Below, piece after piece: positions 38,616 through 45,947 of a stretch of DNA of 64,000 bases. The notes under the pieces were generated by a model. It made no database searches. It had not been told where the DNA came from and saw only the letters and a list, made by a program, of their open reading frames with translations. Position numbers and translations under genes: made by a program. The DNA comes from UBA6080 sp964607515 (GTDB lineage Bacteria > Fermentibacterota > Fermentibacteria > Fermentibacterales > JCC-6), in contig CAZSKU010000006.1 in the NCBI GenBank assembly GCA_964607515.1, forward strand, positions 48,407-112,406, in the 5' to 3' direction. Numbering within the stretch: the stretch's first letter is position 1; the number at the start of each line of letters is the position of its first letter.

Positions 38616-39542
38616 TCAGACGAGTTTGTCCAGCATCCCCACCGCGGAGAGCACCGTCTCCTTCTCCCTGTTTATGCTGGTGAACAGCTTCAGGGCGGTG
38701 GTCGGGGAAGGATGCCTCTTGCACAGGTTTTTCACGAAGGCTGCCATGGTCTCGGGAAAGAGGCTGCTGTCCGACAGCTGCTCCCGAAGGAAGAGGGTGT
38801 CGCCGGCCTCGTACTCCAGGGGGTTCATCCACTCGTCCTTCTTCTTCATCTTCGCCAGCAGTTCCGGAATGACCCCCTCGCACTGGGGCCAGACCGGCCG
38901 CAGGGAGTCGAGCCAGACGTTGACGGAACCCAGGATCATGGTCACCTCGGCGATTCCCAGGGGGGAGAGTTCCCGGACTTCCCCCTCCCGGAAGTCCGCG
39001 CAGCCGTTCATTGCTTCGGGGCTCTTGAGGAAGTCGACCAGTTTCCTTCCCACCATGATCTCACCGGAACCCCAGCCCCGGGCGACCTTTCCCTCGATCA
39101 CGGGGATCAGCAGAAGCCCTGAACGGTACTCCATGGAGACCAGACCGCTCTCGCCGGATGTCCGAAGGGAGTGGAGGAGTTCCAGCACCTCGCCCCGGCG
39201 GTTCTCCAGTTCCGTGAGAACAGGTTCCTCCCGGAGGTACTTCATCAGCGAGGGCAGGCATCCTTCCGCAACAAACTTCACGGTGAGGGTGATCTCCCGG
39301 GTTTCGTGCTCCATCCAGTTTATGAATGCACCGGAGTCCAGACAGGTGTTGTCGTGGATGTGGTAGGGTCGCCCCGCCTTCAGGATCATCCTTCCCAGGG
39401 TCTCGTCCCCGTCGTTGACCTCCCAGAAGCCGTCCTTCCGGTAGTCGCGGTCGTCCATGGCGCTGTCCAGAATCTTCCTGAGCTTAAGAAACCCCACCGG
39501 AATCCGATAGAAAAGAATCTCCGAATAGGGCAGGGACAGCAC
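38616..39542 (-). CDS. Hypothetical soluble protein downstream of lepB
   Basis: A 308-aa protein that I do not recognise. It has no signal peptide or membrane helix. A segment GESGLVSMEYRSGLLLIPVI followed by EGKVARGW has the shape of DUF4388-like sensor domains, and an earlier part (ETLGRMILKAGRPYHIHD) may be a second copy, but this is tentative. GTG at 39542 lies 8 nt after the lepB stop, so the pair are co-transcribed. It contains many acidic and Leu residues, and ends MLDKLV. Confidence 0.65.
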   Translation of the reverse strand: MLSLPYSEILFYRIPVGFLKLRKILDSAMDDRDYRKDGFWEVNDGDETLGRMILKAGRPYHIHDNTCLDSGAFINWMEHETREITLTVKFVAEGCLPSLMKYLREEPVLTELENRRGEVLELLHSLRTSGESGLVSMEYRSGLLLIPVIEGKVARGWGSGEIMVGRKLVDFLKSPEAMNGCADFREGEVRELSPLGIAEVTMILGSVNVWLDSLRPVWPQCEGVIPELLAKMKKKDEWMNPLEYEAGDTLFLREQLSDSSLFPETMAAFVKNLCKRHPSPTTALKLFTSINREKETVLSAVGMLDKLV

Positions 39543-39549
39543 CGCCGTA

Positions 39550-40287
39550 TCACCTCACCAGCATGGTTATCCGGGAAAGGTCGGGCAGACCGTTCCCGGG
39601 TATCCAGGACCAGTATATCACCAGGGCCTTGCCCTTTATGAGGCTTTCGTCCAGGGGACCCCAGATCCTGCTGTCGCTGGAGTGATCCCTGTTGTCCCCC
39701 ATCATGAACACGAAACCGGGCGGAACCACGTAGGCGGCATCCCCCGAGGAGTCGCGGACCACGTTCCGGGCAAGAACGGCCAGGGCCAGGTGGGGCACCC
39801 TTCCCCGAAGCTGTGGAAGGCAGCCCGGCCACTCATCGTCTATCATGTTGTCGCTGAAGGCATCCTGGAACATGCTCCGCCACGGAGAAGGCTCTCCGTT
39901 CACGAAGAGGGTGTCGTCCACCACCTTCACCGTGTCGCCGGCCAGGGCCACAACCCTCTTGACGAAATCCGTGTCTGGCTGGACCGGGTAGCGGAAAACG
40001 ATGACCTCTCCCCTGCTGACCGCCCCCAGTCCGGGCATCAGCAGCCCGTTCTCGCTCTCCCGGAAGCTGTGCAGCAGCGGCCTTGCCCGGTCGGTCCACG
40101 GGATGTACTGCCCCTTGGAGACCTTGAGCACCAGCAGGTGGTCGCCAACCAGGAGGGTGCGTTCCATGCTCGGGGTGGGTATCCGGAAGGCTTCTATGAT
40201 GTAGGGGCGCAGGCATCCGAAGAAGATCAGGAGAGCCAGCCCCACCTGCAGGAACCAGTTGTAGGTTTTAAGAGTTTTCCCGGTCAT
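39550..40287 (-). CDS. lepB: Signal peptidase I
   Basis: Cleaves signal peptides from exported proteins at the inner-membrane surface. 245 aa. One N-terminal membrane segment (VGLALLIFFGCLRPYII) is followed by the catalytic Ser in PTPSMERTL, the catalytic Lys in FVKRVVALAGDTV, and the box MGDNRDHSSDSRIWGP. ATG follows AAAGGGG. A promoter with TTGACG and CATTAT lies immediately upstream. Confidence 0.95.
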   Translation of the reverse strand: MTGKTLKTYNWFLQVGLALLIFFGCLRPYIIEAFRIPTPSMERTLLVGDHLLVLKVSKGQYIPWTDRARPLLHSFRESENGLLMPGLGAVSRGEVIVFRYPVQPDTDFVKRVVALAGDTVKVVDDTLFVNGEPSPWRSMFQDAFSDNMIDDEWPGCLPQLRGRVPHLALAVLARNVVRDSSGDAAYVVPPGFVFMMGDNRDHSSDSRIWGPLDESLIKGKALVIYWSWIPGNGLPDLSRITMLVR

Positions 40288-40308
40288 GATTCCCCTTTCC
40301 GAACGCCC

Positions 40309-40337
40309 ATAATGAGTATAGAATCCTCCACCGTCAA
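40309..40337 (-). promoter_or_regulatory. Promoter of lepB, -35 shared in a palindrome
   Basis: Minus-strand TTGACG (40337-40332), a 17-nt spacer and CATTAT (40314-40309), about 20 nt before the ATG. The -35 box lies in the 13-nt palindrome GTCAAC-G-GTTGAC (40333-40345), whose other arm holds the -35 box of the divergent mscS promoter. Confidence 0.55.
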
Positions 40338-40340
40338 CGG

Positions 40341-40368
40341 TTGACAGAACCGAACCCCTTGGTAATGT
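40341..40368 (+). promoter_or_regulatory. Promoter of the MscS-family gene
   Basis: A perfect TTGACA (40341-40346), 16 nt, then TAATGT (40363-40368), about 48 nt before the TTG start. It overlaps the palindrome described for the lepB promoter, so a protein bound there would affect both. Confidence 0.5.
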
Positions 40369-40415
40369 TGAATCGGACTTCTCCCGGCTGAAGTCATTTC
40401 ATTTTGGAGGTTTCT

Positions 40416-41471
40416 TTGACGGAGGCTTTGCAGGATCTGATTTCACTGCGCTTCGCAGGTCTTCCAGTGGGAAGAATGATACTGTTCATCGCTCTGGCGG
40501 GGGTATCCCTGGCTCTGCAGAAGATCATCGCGTCGATCATGCGCAGGGCCTCGGGGAAGTCCGAAACCGTGCCGGCGGATTTCCTTCGCAGCGCCGCCAG
40601 ACCCGCAGGAGTGATGGTTCTCTGGGGCGGGCTCTACTTCTCGCTGAAACTCGCGGGAATTCCTCCGGCCTTGTCTGCCCTGGCCCTGAAGCTGCTCCTG
40701 TTCCTGGTTCTGGCGGGGGCGGTCTGGACCATCTGGGCTCTGATAGACGCCGTCGCCTCGGGCATGGCTCGAAAGGCTTCCGCCACCGAATCCCGACTGG
40801 ACGACCAGATGGTCCCCCTGCTGCGCAAACTGTGCAAGATACTTGCCGCGGCTCTGGGTGTGGCTTTTTTCCTGCAGATGCTTGGCTACCCGGTGAGCGG
40901 AATCATAGCCGGCCTCGGAATCGGCGGGCTGGCGGTGGCCCTGGCGGCCCAGGACAGCCTCAGCGGCTTTTTCAGCTCCCTGGTGCTGTTCCTGGACAAG
41001 CCCTTCATGGTGGGCGACTTTATCCAGATCGGCGGCACCACGGGAACCGTGGAGGAAATCGGCTTCCGCTCCACAAGGATCCGGACCATGGGCAAAACCC
41101 TGGTCTCGATACCCAACAAGGAAGTGGTGGACTCCACCATAGACAATCTCTCCAGAAGGCCCATGCGCCGAACCGAGATAACCCTCAGAATAACCTACGA
41201 TTGCACGCCGGAACGTATGGAATCCCTTCTGGAAGGTCTCAGGCGGCTTCTAAGGGAGCATCCCATGGTGCACGACGAGGCTCTTCTCGTTCATTTCACG
41301 GAGTTCGGCGCCTACTCGCTGAACGTGGAGATGAAGTTCTTCATCACCACCACGGAATTCGAGGAATGGCTCGGCGCCAGGGAGGACATCAACCTGCAGG
41401 TGATGCGGGCAGTACACGGACTGGGTCTTGACTTCGCCTTCCCCACCCAGACGGTGCATCTGGGAAAGTAG
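40416..41471 (+). CDS. mscS: Small-conductance mechanosensitive channel (MscS family)
   Basis: 351 aa. Three to four N-terminal membrane helices lead to the pore helix GIIAGLGIGGLAVALAAQD, then LVLFLDKPFMVGDFIQIGG and the beta domain (GTVEEIGFRSTRIRTMG, VSIPNKEVVDSTIDNLS). The channel releases solutes on hypo-osmotic shock. I chose TTG at 40416 because GGAGG (40406-40410) is 5 nt upstream of it; a TTG at 40404 overlaps that site and is less likely. It lies downstream of a good promoter and directly before radC. Confidence 0.92.
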   Translation: MTEALQDLISLRFAGLPVGRMILFIALAGVSLALQKIIASIMRRASGKSETVPADFLRSAARPAGVMVLWGGLYFSLKLAGIPPALSALALKLLLFLVLAGAVWTIWALIDAVASGMARKASATESRLDDQMVPLLRKLCKILAAALGVAFFLQMLGYPVSGIIAGLGIGGLAVALAAQDSLSGFFSSLVLFLDKPFMVGDFIQIGGTTGTVEEIGFRSTRIRTMGKTLVSIPNKEVVDSTIDNLSRRPMRRTEITLRITYDCTPERMESLLEGLRRLLREHPMVHDEALLVHFTEFGAYSLNVEMKFFITTTEFEEWLGAREDINLQVMRAVHGLGLDFAFPTQTVHLGK

Positions 41472-41472
41472 C

Positions 41473-42132
41473 TTGGAAGGCCACAGGGAAAGGCTGAGAA
41501 ATCGCCTTCTCCGGGCGGGCATCCGGGGTTTCACGGAGAAGGAGGCCCTGGAACTGCTTCTCACCTACGCCCTCCCCAGAAGGGATACCGGGCTTCTTGC
41601 CCGGACACTTCTGGAGAGGTTCGGCTCCCTGGACAACACCCTGAGGCAGTCTCCTGACAACCTGATGACGGTGGACGGCTTGGGACCCTCCGGGGCGGTG
41701 CTGCTGAACCTCGTGTACTCCCTGGCTGCGGTGTCCCTGGAGCCCGGCAGGGGAAAGGTCAGGATCACCGGGCCGGAAGTAGTGCGGAACTACCTGACTG
41801 CCAGACTTGGAAAACAACGCCGGGAGAGGTTCTGCGCCTTTCTCTTGGATCAGGACAACCTGCTGCTGGCGGAGGCCGAACTGGAGTTCGGAACCGTGGA
41901 CAGGGCCACGGTGCATCCGAGAAACCTGGTGGAGAAGGTCATCGCCCACAACGCCACCGGAGTGATCCTGGTCCACAACCACCCCGGAGGACGGACGGAG
42001 GCCAGCCCCCAGGACCTCACCCTGACCAGGTCCCTGTCCCGGCTGGGAGACGAACTTGGATTCCGGGTGCTGGACCACTTCATAGTTACAGATTCGGGAG
42101 TGGTGAGCCTCAGGGAGAAGGGGCTGCTCTGA
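41473..42132 (+). CDS. radC: RadC/JAB-domain protein
   Basis: 219 aa. The N-terminal helix-hairpin-helix part (EKEALELLLTYALPRRD, VDGLGPSGAVLLNLVYS) and the C-terminal JAB metal site VHNHPGGRTEASPQDLTLT give the full RadC layout. Ligands H-x-H and Asp are intact. The family's biochemical role is unsettled. TTG at 41473 follows the mscS stop by 1 nt; earlier in-frame starts would overlap mscS. The 3' end overlaps the convergent FG-GAP gene by 23 nt. Confidence 0.92.
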   Translation: MEGHRERLRNRLLRAGIRGFTEKEALELLLTYALPRRDTGLLARTLLERFGSLDNTLRQSPDNLMTVDGLGPSGAVLLNLVYSLAAVSLEPGRGKVRITGPEVVRNYLTARLGKQRRERFCAFLLDQDNLLLAEAELEFGTVDRATVHPRNLVEKVIAHNATGVILVHNHPGGRTEASPQDLTLTRSLSRLGDELGFRVLDHFIVTDSGVVSLREKGLL

Positions 42133-43045
42133 ACTCCATCACCACTCCGGAACGGTGTCCCAGCACCGGTGAACCGTCGGCTCCCCACCCGCAGGCGGTG
42201 CATCCCCCGGGAAGCAGACGGGCGACCTCCGGGCCGTAGATCACCGAGGGGCTGAAAAGCGCCGCCACCAGAATCAGCCCCCCCCGGGCCGATACGTCCT
42301 TGGGACCGGATACCGCGGGAAGCAGTCTCGATCGTCGCCAACCGGAGGCGAGGCCGCCGGGGTTCCGCCACCAGCATGCCCCTCCCCGGGCGCAGGGGAT
42401 GCCCACCGCGTCAGGCAGTCCGTCGCAGTCCACGTCCGCGGCGACCACGCCCTTGACCCCCCCGTCGAGGATTCCGATCCTGATCACCGGGGGACGGTCC
42501 CCCCCGCGGACGAGAAGGTAAAGGCCGTCTCCGCAGCAGGAGACCATCATGTCATGGTCGCCGTCGAGGTCCATGTCCGCCTGAGCCAGGTCCCTGGCGC
42601 CGGGCAGGTCCGCAAGGGTCTTCACCCTCCCTCTGTCCATCAGAGCCACCTCGCCCGCATCCCTCAGGGTCACGGCGGTCTGTGTTCCACCCGTGTCCGA
42701 CCATTCCACTGGAACCGCGGAGAAGGGGCCGCCGGGCAGGCAGAGCATATCCGGCGGGGCTGGAAATCCGGTCCACACGCAATCGCCGAGTCTGTCACAG
42801 ATCAGCACACCCTCCGGGGTCGTCGCTATGCCCTGCGGCTCCAGGAATTCGCCCTCCAGAACCTCCTGGCTCCATCGCTCCCCCGAGAGGAGGACCACCT
42901 TCGGGGGATCCACGCAGCAGACCAGCAGGAGTGAATCCCCTAAGGGCTCGAGAGCCACGGGCATTCCCGGGACCAGCGCCACCCTGACGGCTCCGGACGC
43001 CGCCGCCAGAAGCAGTCCTTCGAGCACGGCAAAGGCCTCACTCAT
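42110..43045 (-). CDS. FG-GAP/VCBS-like repeat protein
   Basis: 311 aa with two calcium-type repeats AQADMDLDGDHDMMVSCC and AADVDCDGLPDAVGIPC, as in FG-GAP/VCBS beta-propellers. There is only a weak hydrophobic N-terminus (AFAVLEGLLLAAASG), so export is uncertain. Several Cys pairs (VCCVDPP, VSCC, GGCTACGW) are unusual for a propeller. ATG overlaps the CDP-alcohol transferase by 8 nt. Function unknown. Confidence 0.75.
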   Translation of the reverse strand: MSEAFAVLEGLLLAAASGAVRVALVPGMPVALEPLGDSLLLVCCVDPPKVVLLSGERWSQEVLEGEFLEPQGIATTPEGVLICDRLGDCVWTGFPAPPDMLCLPGGPFSAVPVEWSDTGGTQTAVTLRDAGEVALMDRGRVKTLADLPGARDLAQADMDLDGDHDMMVSCCGDGLYLLVRGGDRPPVIRIGILDGGVKGVVAADVDCDGLPDAVGIPCARGGACWWRNPGGLASGWRRSRLLPAVSGPKDVSARGGLILVAALFSPSVIYGPEVARLLPGGCTACGWGADGSPVLGHRSGVVMEFRAAPSP

Positions 43046-43796
43046 CGGTTCCCTGCCTTCTGAAGTTCATGATTCCGGCGCAGGCCACCATTTTCCGCAG
43101 GGAATTCAGAACCCAGAACAACGTATAAGCCGCCAGGGTAAGGGTTAACCCGGAGATTCCCCGGAAACTGAAAAACGACGCCGCGGAGGCGACCAGGGCG
43201 ATGTTGAGCCAGGGATGAACAACCATGCTGTAGAGGTGTTCCACCCTTCCTGATTCGGCCTTCCTAATGAACAGCCTCTCCAGAGCGGCCTTCTGTCCGG
43301 GCGAGCCCTCGCTTCCACCCTGATTGGCAAAGCTCTCCAGAAGGGTTTCCACCGCGCAGAACCGTACCACCAGCCAGAGACCCGCCACCAGGGCTCCCGC
43401 CGCGGCGGCGGGCCACCCGCCCCCGGACATGGCCGCCCCGACACCCCATGAGAGGTGGAAGAGGCTTCGTGACCCGGCGTCGCCCAGCTTGTCTATGTAC
43501 TCCCCCCTGGCACGGACGCAGCTTCCGGTGTACCGGGCCACCTCCCCGTCGCAGGCGTCCAGCAGAAAGGAAAACTGCAGCAGCAGTGCGCCGGGGACGG
43601 GATGGAAACCGAAAAGCACCGCCCCTGCGGCGGCGATGACCCCCTTGATCGCCGACACCGTGTCCGCTCCCACCCCGGCGGCCAGGAAGACCCTGGTCAG
43701 GTGGATGCTCAGGGGTCTCACCACCAGCCGCCGGTACAGGCACAGGTCAAGCCCCCGAGGCTGGCACACCGGCCTAAGCTCCCTGACGGGTATCAT
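43038..43796 (-). CDS. CDP-alcohol phosphatidyltransferase family membrane enzyme
   Basis: 252 aa with about six membrane helices. The signature D-x2-D-G-x2-A-R-x(n)-G-x3-D-x3-D is seen as DACDGEVARYTG then GEYIDKLGDAGSR. Such enzymes displace CMP from a CDP-alcohol with a second alcohol. With the nucleotidyltransferase three genes upstream it could form a CDP-activated head group pathway, as in di-myo-inositol phosphate or phosphocholine-type lipids. ATG overlaps the methyltransferase stop (ATGA). Confidence 0.85.
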   Translation of the reverse strand: MIPVRELRPVCQPRGLDLCLYRRLVVRPLSIHLTRVFLAAGVGADTVSAIKGVIAAAGAVLFGFHPVPGALLLQFSFLLDACDGEVARYTGSCVRARGEYIDKLGDAGSRSLFHLSWGVGAAMSGGGWPAAAAGALVAGLWLVVRFCAVETLLESFANQGGSEGSPGQKAALERLFIRKAESGRVEHLYSMVVHPWLNIALVASAASFFSFRGISGLTLTLAAYTLFWVLNSLRKMVACAGIMNFRRQGTDE

Positions 43797-44548
43797 CCGG
43801 GAACCTTCGGTGGAAGGGTGGCCCGGGTCACCACCACCATTCCTGGAAGCCTGTTGAGGGGCCAGAACAACCCGGAAACCAGAAGCACCGCTCCGTTGAC
43901 GATCCTTCGGAGCACCGCCAGGTGCTCCACAGGGTAGGCCAGACACTTGAATCCGAGCAGAAATCCCCTGCCCCTTTCCTCCACGAACGCTCCCGGAGAA
44001 TGCTTCGTCACAAGTCCCCTGAGGCTGGACACCTCCCTCTTGGGGCCGTACCTCCACCGGTTCCTCTTCGCCAGATACCCCATGACCGCCCGGTGCAGGG
44101 GGCACGGCCCGGCGCATATCAGCACCAGGGAACCTCCCGGAGCGGTCACCCTGACCGCCTCCCCCACAGCCGCATCCAGTTCTTCAGGGGTCAGCAGATC
44201 GAAAACCCCGGCGCTGTAGACAAGATCGAAGGCCCCGTCGGGAAAGGGGAGTTCCTGGACCCTGGCCGCCGCCAGAGAACCGGCTGAAAACCGGGCGTGA
44301 AAAAGGGCCGGGGTGGACAGGTCTACGCCGGTCACCGCAGCACCCTTTCCGACCAGGCACCTCATCACAGTGCCCGTTCCGCAGCCCGCCTCCAGAATCC
44401 GGCAGCCCGGCGATAGGAAACCCGAGACCTCTTCCAGGATCAACCTTTTCAGGTCTCCCCAGCTGGCGATGCGCTCCCCGGCCCTGTGGAGTCTTCCTCC
44501 CGTGGAAAGGCCTCTCCAAACACTGTCCCAGGGGTTTGGCTCAGCCAC
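43793..44548 (-). CDS. SAM-dependent methyltransferase (class I)
   Basis: 251 aa. The SAM site is ILEAGCGTGTVMRCLV with the acidic end of strand two VTGVDLS, then LPFPDGAFDLVYSAGVF and LVLICAGP. GTG at 44548 overlaps the nucleotidyltransferase stop by 8 nt. C-terminal residues (LLVSGLFWPLNRLPGM) suggest membrane association. It may methylate the lipid or head group made by its two neighbours; the substrate is unknown. Confidence 0.85.
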   Translation of the reverse strand: MAEPNPWDSVWRGLSTGGRLHRAGERIASWGDLKRLILEEVSGFLSPGCRILEAGCGTGTVMRCLVGKGAAVTGVDLSTPALFHARFSAGSLAAARVQELPFPDGAFDLVYSAGVFDLLTPEELDAAVGEAVRVTAPGGSLVLICAGPCPLHRAVMGYLAKRNRWRYGPKREVSSLRGLVTKHSPGAFVEERGRGFLLGFKCLAYPVEHLAVLRRIVNGAVLLVSGLFWPLNRLPGMVVVTRATLPPKVPG

Positions 44549-45254
44549 TGAACCGAGCCTCCGCCCTTTTTTGGTCCGGTGGGGTGTCAATCTCCTCCCA
44601 GACGCTTCCCGCCGCGGAAACCCAGCGCACATCACCCTTGTCCGCCAGGAGGTTCACCGCATCGTCCAGGGCGGCCCTGCCCCGGAGGTCGGCCATGGTC
44701 CGGAGGCAGCAGGCCTTCAGCGCCGGGAGAACCTCCATCCTGAAAAGGAAGACACCCATAGACTCGCCGTGACACAGGGAGGGGGAAAGGTCCTTGGAAA
44801 GCCTTACTATCAGGTTCCCCCGAACTTCGGCCTTCATGGCCTCGGGGTCCGCGGGCCCCGCCTCCAGCGGAAGCACCGCACCGCCCGGCGAAGCCATGGC
44901 AGCCAGCGCCAGAGAAGGTTCCCAGACCAGGTCGCCATGCACCACCAGGGCGTCATCCGTTGGAAAGCATGTCATGAATGAACCCAGGGTTCCCGGTTCG
45001 CCGGGGAAGCGGGACTTCACCGGAATTCCCCCGAGTCTCTCCGTTTCCCGGGCCGTGCCTTCGCCTGCGTAGACCACCCGCACCCTCCCGGGTTCCACAC
45101 CCAGGGTTCTGAAGTTCCGGAAGTGCCTCTCCAGCAGGCTGATACCCCCCACCCGAAGGCATGCCTTTTCCACCCCGCCCAGCCTCGTCCCCTTCCCCGC
45201 CGCCAGCACTATCGGGGACGGACTAAACAAGAACAACAAATCGTTGTATTTCAT
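44541..45254 (-). CDS. Sugar/alcohol-phosphate nucleotidyltransferase
   Basis: 237 aa. The NTP-binding start PIVLAAGKGTRLGG, the magnesium Asp in LVVHGDLVWEP and ESMGVFLFRMEVLP fit the nucleotidyltransferase A fold of LicC and inositol-1-phosphate cytidylyltransferases. It probably makes a CDP- or UDP-activated compound for the CDP-alcohol transferase in the same operon. The normal fold starts near PIVLAAG; the first 14 residues (MKYNDLLFLFSPS) come from a repeat motif (45214-45237) and look acquired. ATG lacks a ribosome site. A strong promoter lies upstream. Confidence 0.85.
   Translation of the reverse strand: MKYNDLLFLFSPSPIVLAAGKGTRLGGVEKACLRVGGISLLERHFRNFRTLGVEPGRVRVVYAGEGTARETERLGGIPVKSRFPGEPGTLGSFMTCFPTDDALVVHGDLVWEPSLALAAMASPGGAVLPLEAGPADPEAMKAEVRGNLIVRLSKDLSPSLCHGESMGVFLFRMEVLPALKACCLRTMADLRGRAALDDAVNLLADKGDVRWVSAAGSVWEEIDTPPDQKRAEARFSG
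45214..45237 (+). repeat. GGGGACG-repeat copy 1
   Basis: A 24-nt motif with core GGGGACGGACTAAACAAG, inside the 5' coding end of the nucleotidyltransferase. It matches copy 2 (51853-51876) and the reverse complement of copy 3 (51920-51943) at 20 or 21 of 24 positions. The same bases are read in a different frame in copies 1 and 2, so protein similarity does not explain it. Confidence 0.65.
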
Positions 45255-45257
45255 TAT

Positions 45258-45275
45258 GTTTCAATCAAATGAAAC
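45258..45275. repeat. Short inverted repeat before the nucleotidyltransferase start
   Basis: GTTTCA (45258-45263) and TGAAAC (45270-45275) form a 6-bp stem with loop ATCAAA, just upstream of the minus-strand ATG at 45254. It could mask or replace the missing ribosome site or be an operator half-site pair. The area is AT-rich compared with its surroundings. Confidence 0.4.
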
Positions 45276-45310
45276 TTTCATACCCTGACACCCCATAGCA
45301 TCCAGGAGAG

Positions 45311-45339
45311 ACCATAGACCCCGTCGGATAAACTGTCAA
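45311..45339 (-). promoter_or_regulatory. Promoter of the nucleotidyltransferase operon
   Basis: Minus-strand TTGACA (45339-45334), exactly 17 nt, then TATGGT (45316-45311). This would start a transcript near 45304 with an RNA leader of about 50 nt containing the inverted repeat. It is one of the best -35/spacer matches in the window. Confidence 0.6.
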
Positions 45340-45377
45340 TTCACGAGTGCACAACACTGGATTAACAAATCCCCGCT

Positions 45378-45947
45378 ATGTCCCAACGCAAACAAGGAGG
45401 TCGCACACTGCCTTTTCAGCCCGCATTGCACAGCCGGGATCAGCCTGATTCACGGACAGAGCATGACTTTCCTTTCTCACCGCTTTCTTTTTTCAGGAGA
45501 CAACCCATAAAAACCGCAGATTCAAAGTATCAGGGAAGGTCTCTATGGACAGGCGCCTTCGAGGTCACGAACTCAGCGTTCTTCACGGCAAGCCTTGAAA
45601 CCGTTTTCGAAGCCTCTGTTCCCTGTTTCCTCGTTTCACTGCGGAACGGGCACCTGTTCAGCTCGATCGCATACTTTGCGTTTCCGTTGGATCTTCTCGC
45701 GGAACACGGCCCGCCGGGAAATCTGACTGTGGTATCAACCGGTGATCGTCTGGCCACTCTGAGGCTGGTCAGGTCGGGCAGAAAAAAGCTGGACCAAATT
45801 CTGGACAAGGACCGTGTCCTGTGCATCGAGATATGGCAGAGGTTTGGAGCGGGCCGGGTCAACTCCGCCGGAGTCTCTTCCCGAAAGCCTTTCGAAGCAT
45901 GGAAAAGACCGGCATCAATGTCCCATGTGGAAGCACGAACTCGGTGA
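45378..45947 (+). CDS. Possible small gene of unknown function (uncertain)
   Basis: An open frame of 189 codons on the plus strand in a stretch of about 600 nt that has no other good gene. The middle (FEVTNSAFFTASLETVFEAS and CFLVSLRNGHLFSSIAYFAF) reads like a real folded protein, but the ends do not. AAGGAGG (45394-45400) sits 7 nt before an in-frame CTG at 45408, which could be the true start instead of the ATG at 45378. The 3' end overlaps the convergent radical SAM gene by 89 nt. If it is not coding, 45255-45858 is an intergenic region with one promoter and one hairpin. Confidence 0.35.
   Translation: MSQRKQGGRTLPFQPALHSRDQPDSRTEHDFPFSPLSFFRRQPIKTADSKYQGRSLWTGAFEVTNSAFFTASLETVFEASVPCFLVSLRNGHLFSSIAYFAFPLDLLAEHGPPGNLTVVSTGDRLATLRLVRSGRKKLDQILDKDRVLCIEIWQRFGAGRVNSAGVSSRKPFEAWKRPASMSHVEARTR

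Noticed and set aside
45258..45275. GTTTCA...TGAAAC as a CRISPR repeat
   Set aside because: It occurs once, with no second copy at spacer distance and no cas genes in the window.
45530..45862. Minus-strand frame of 110 codons as a gene
   Set aside because: Arg/Ser-rich, no ribosome site, and it lies antisense to a frame with more protein-like composition.
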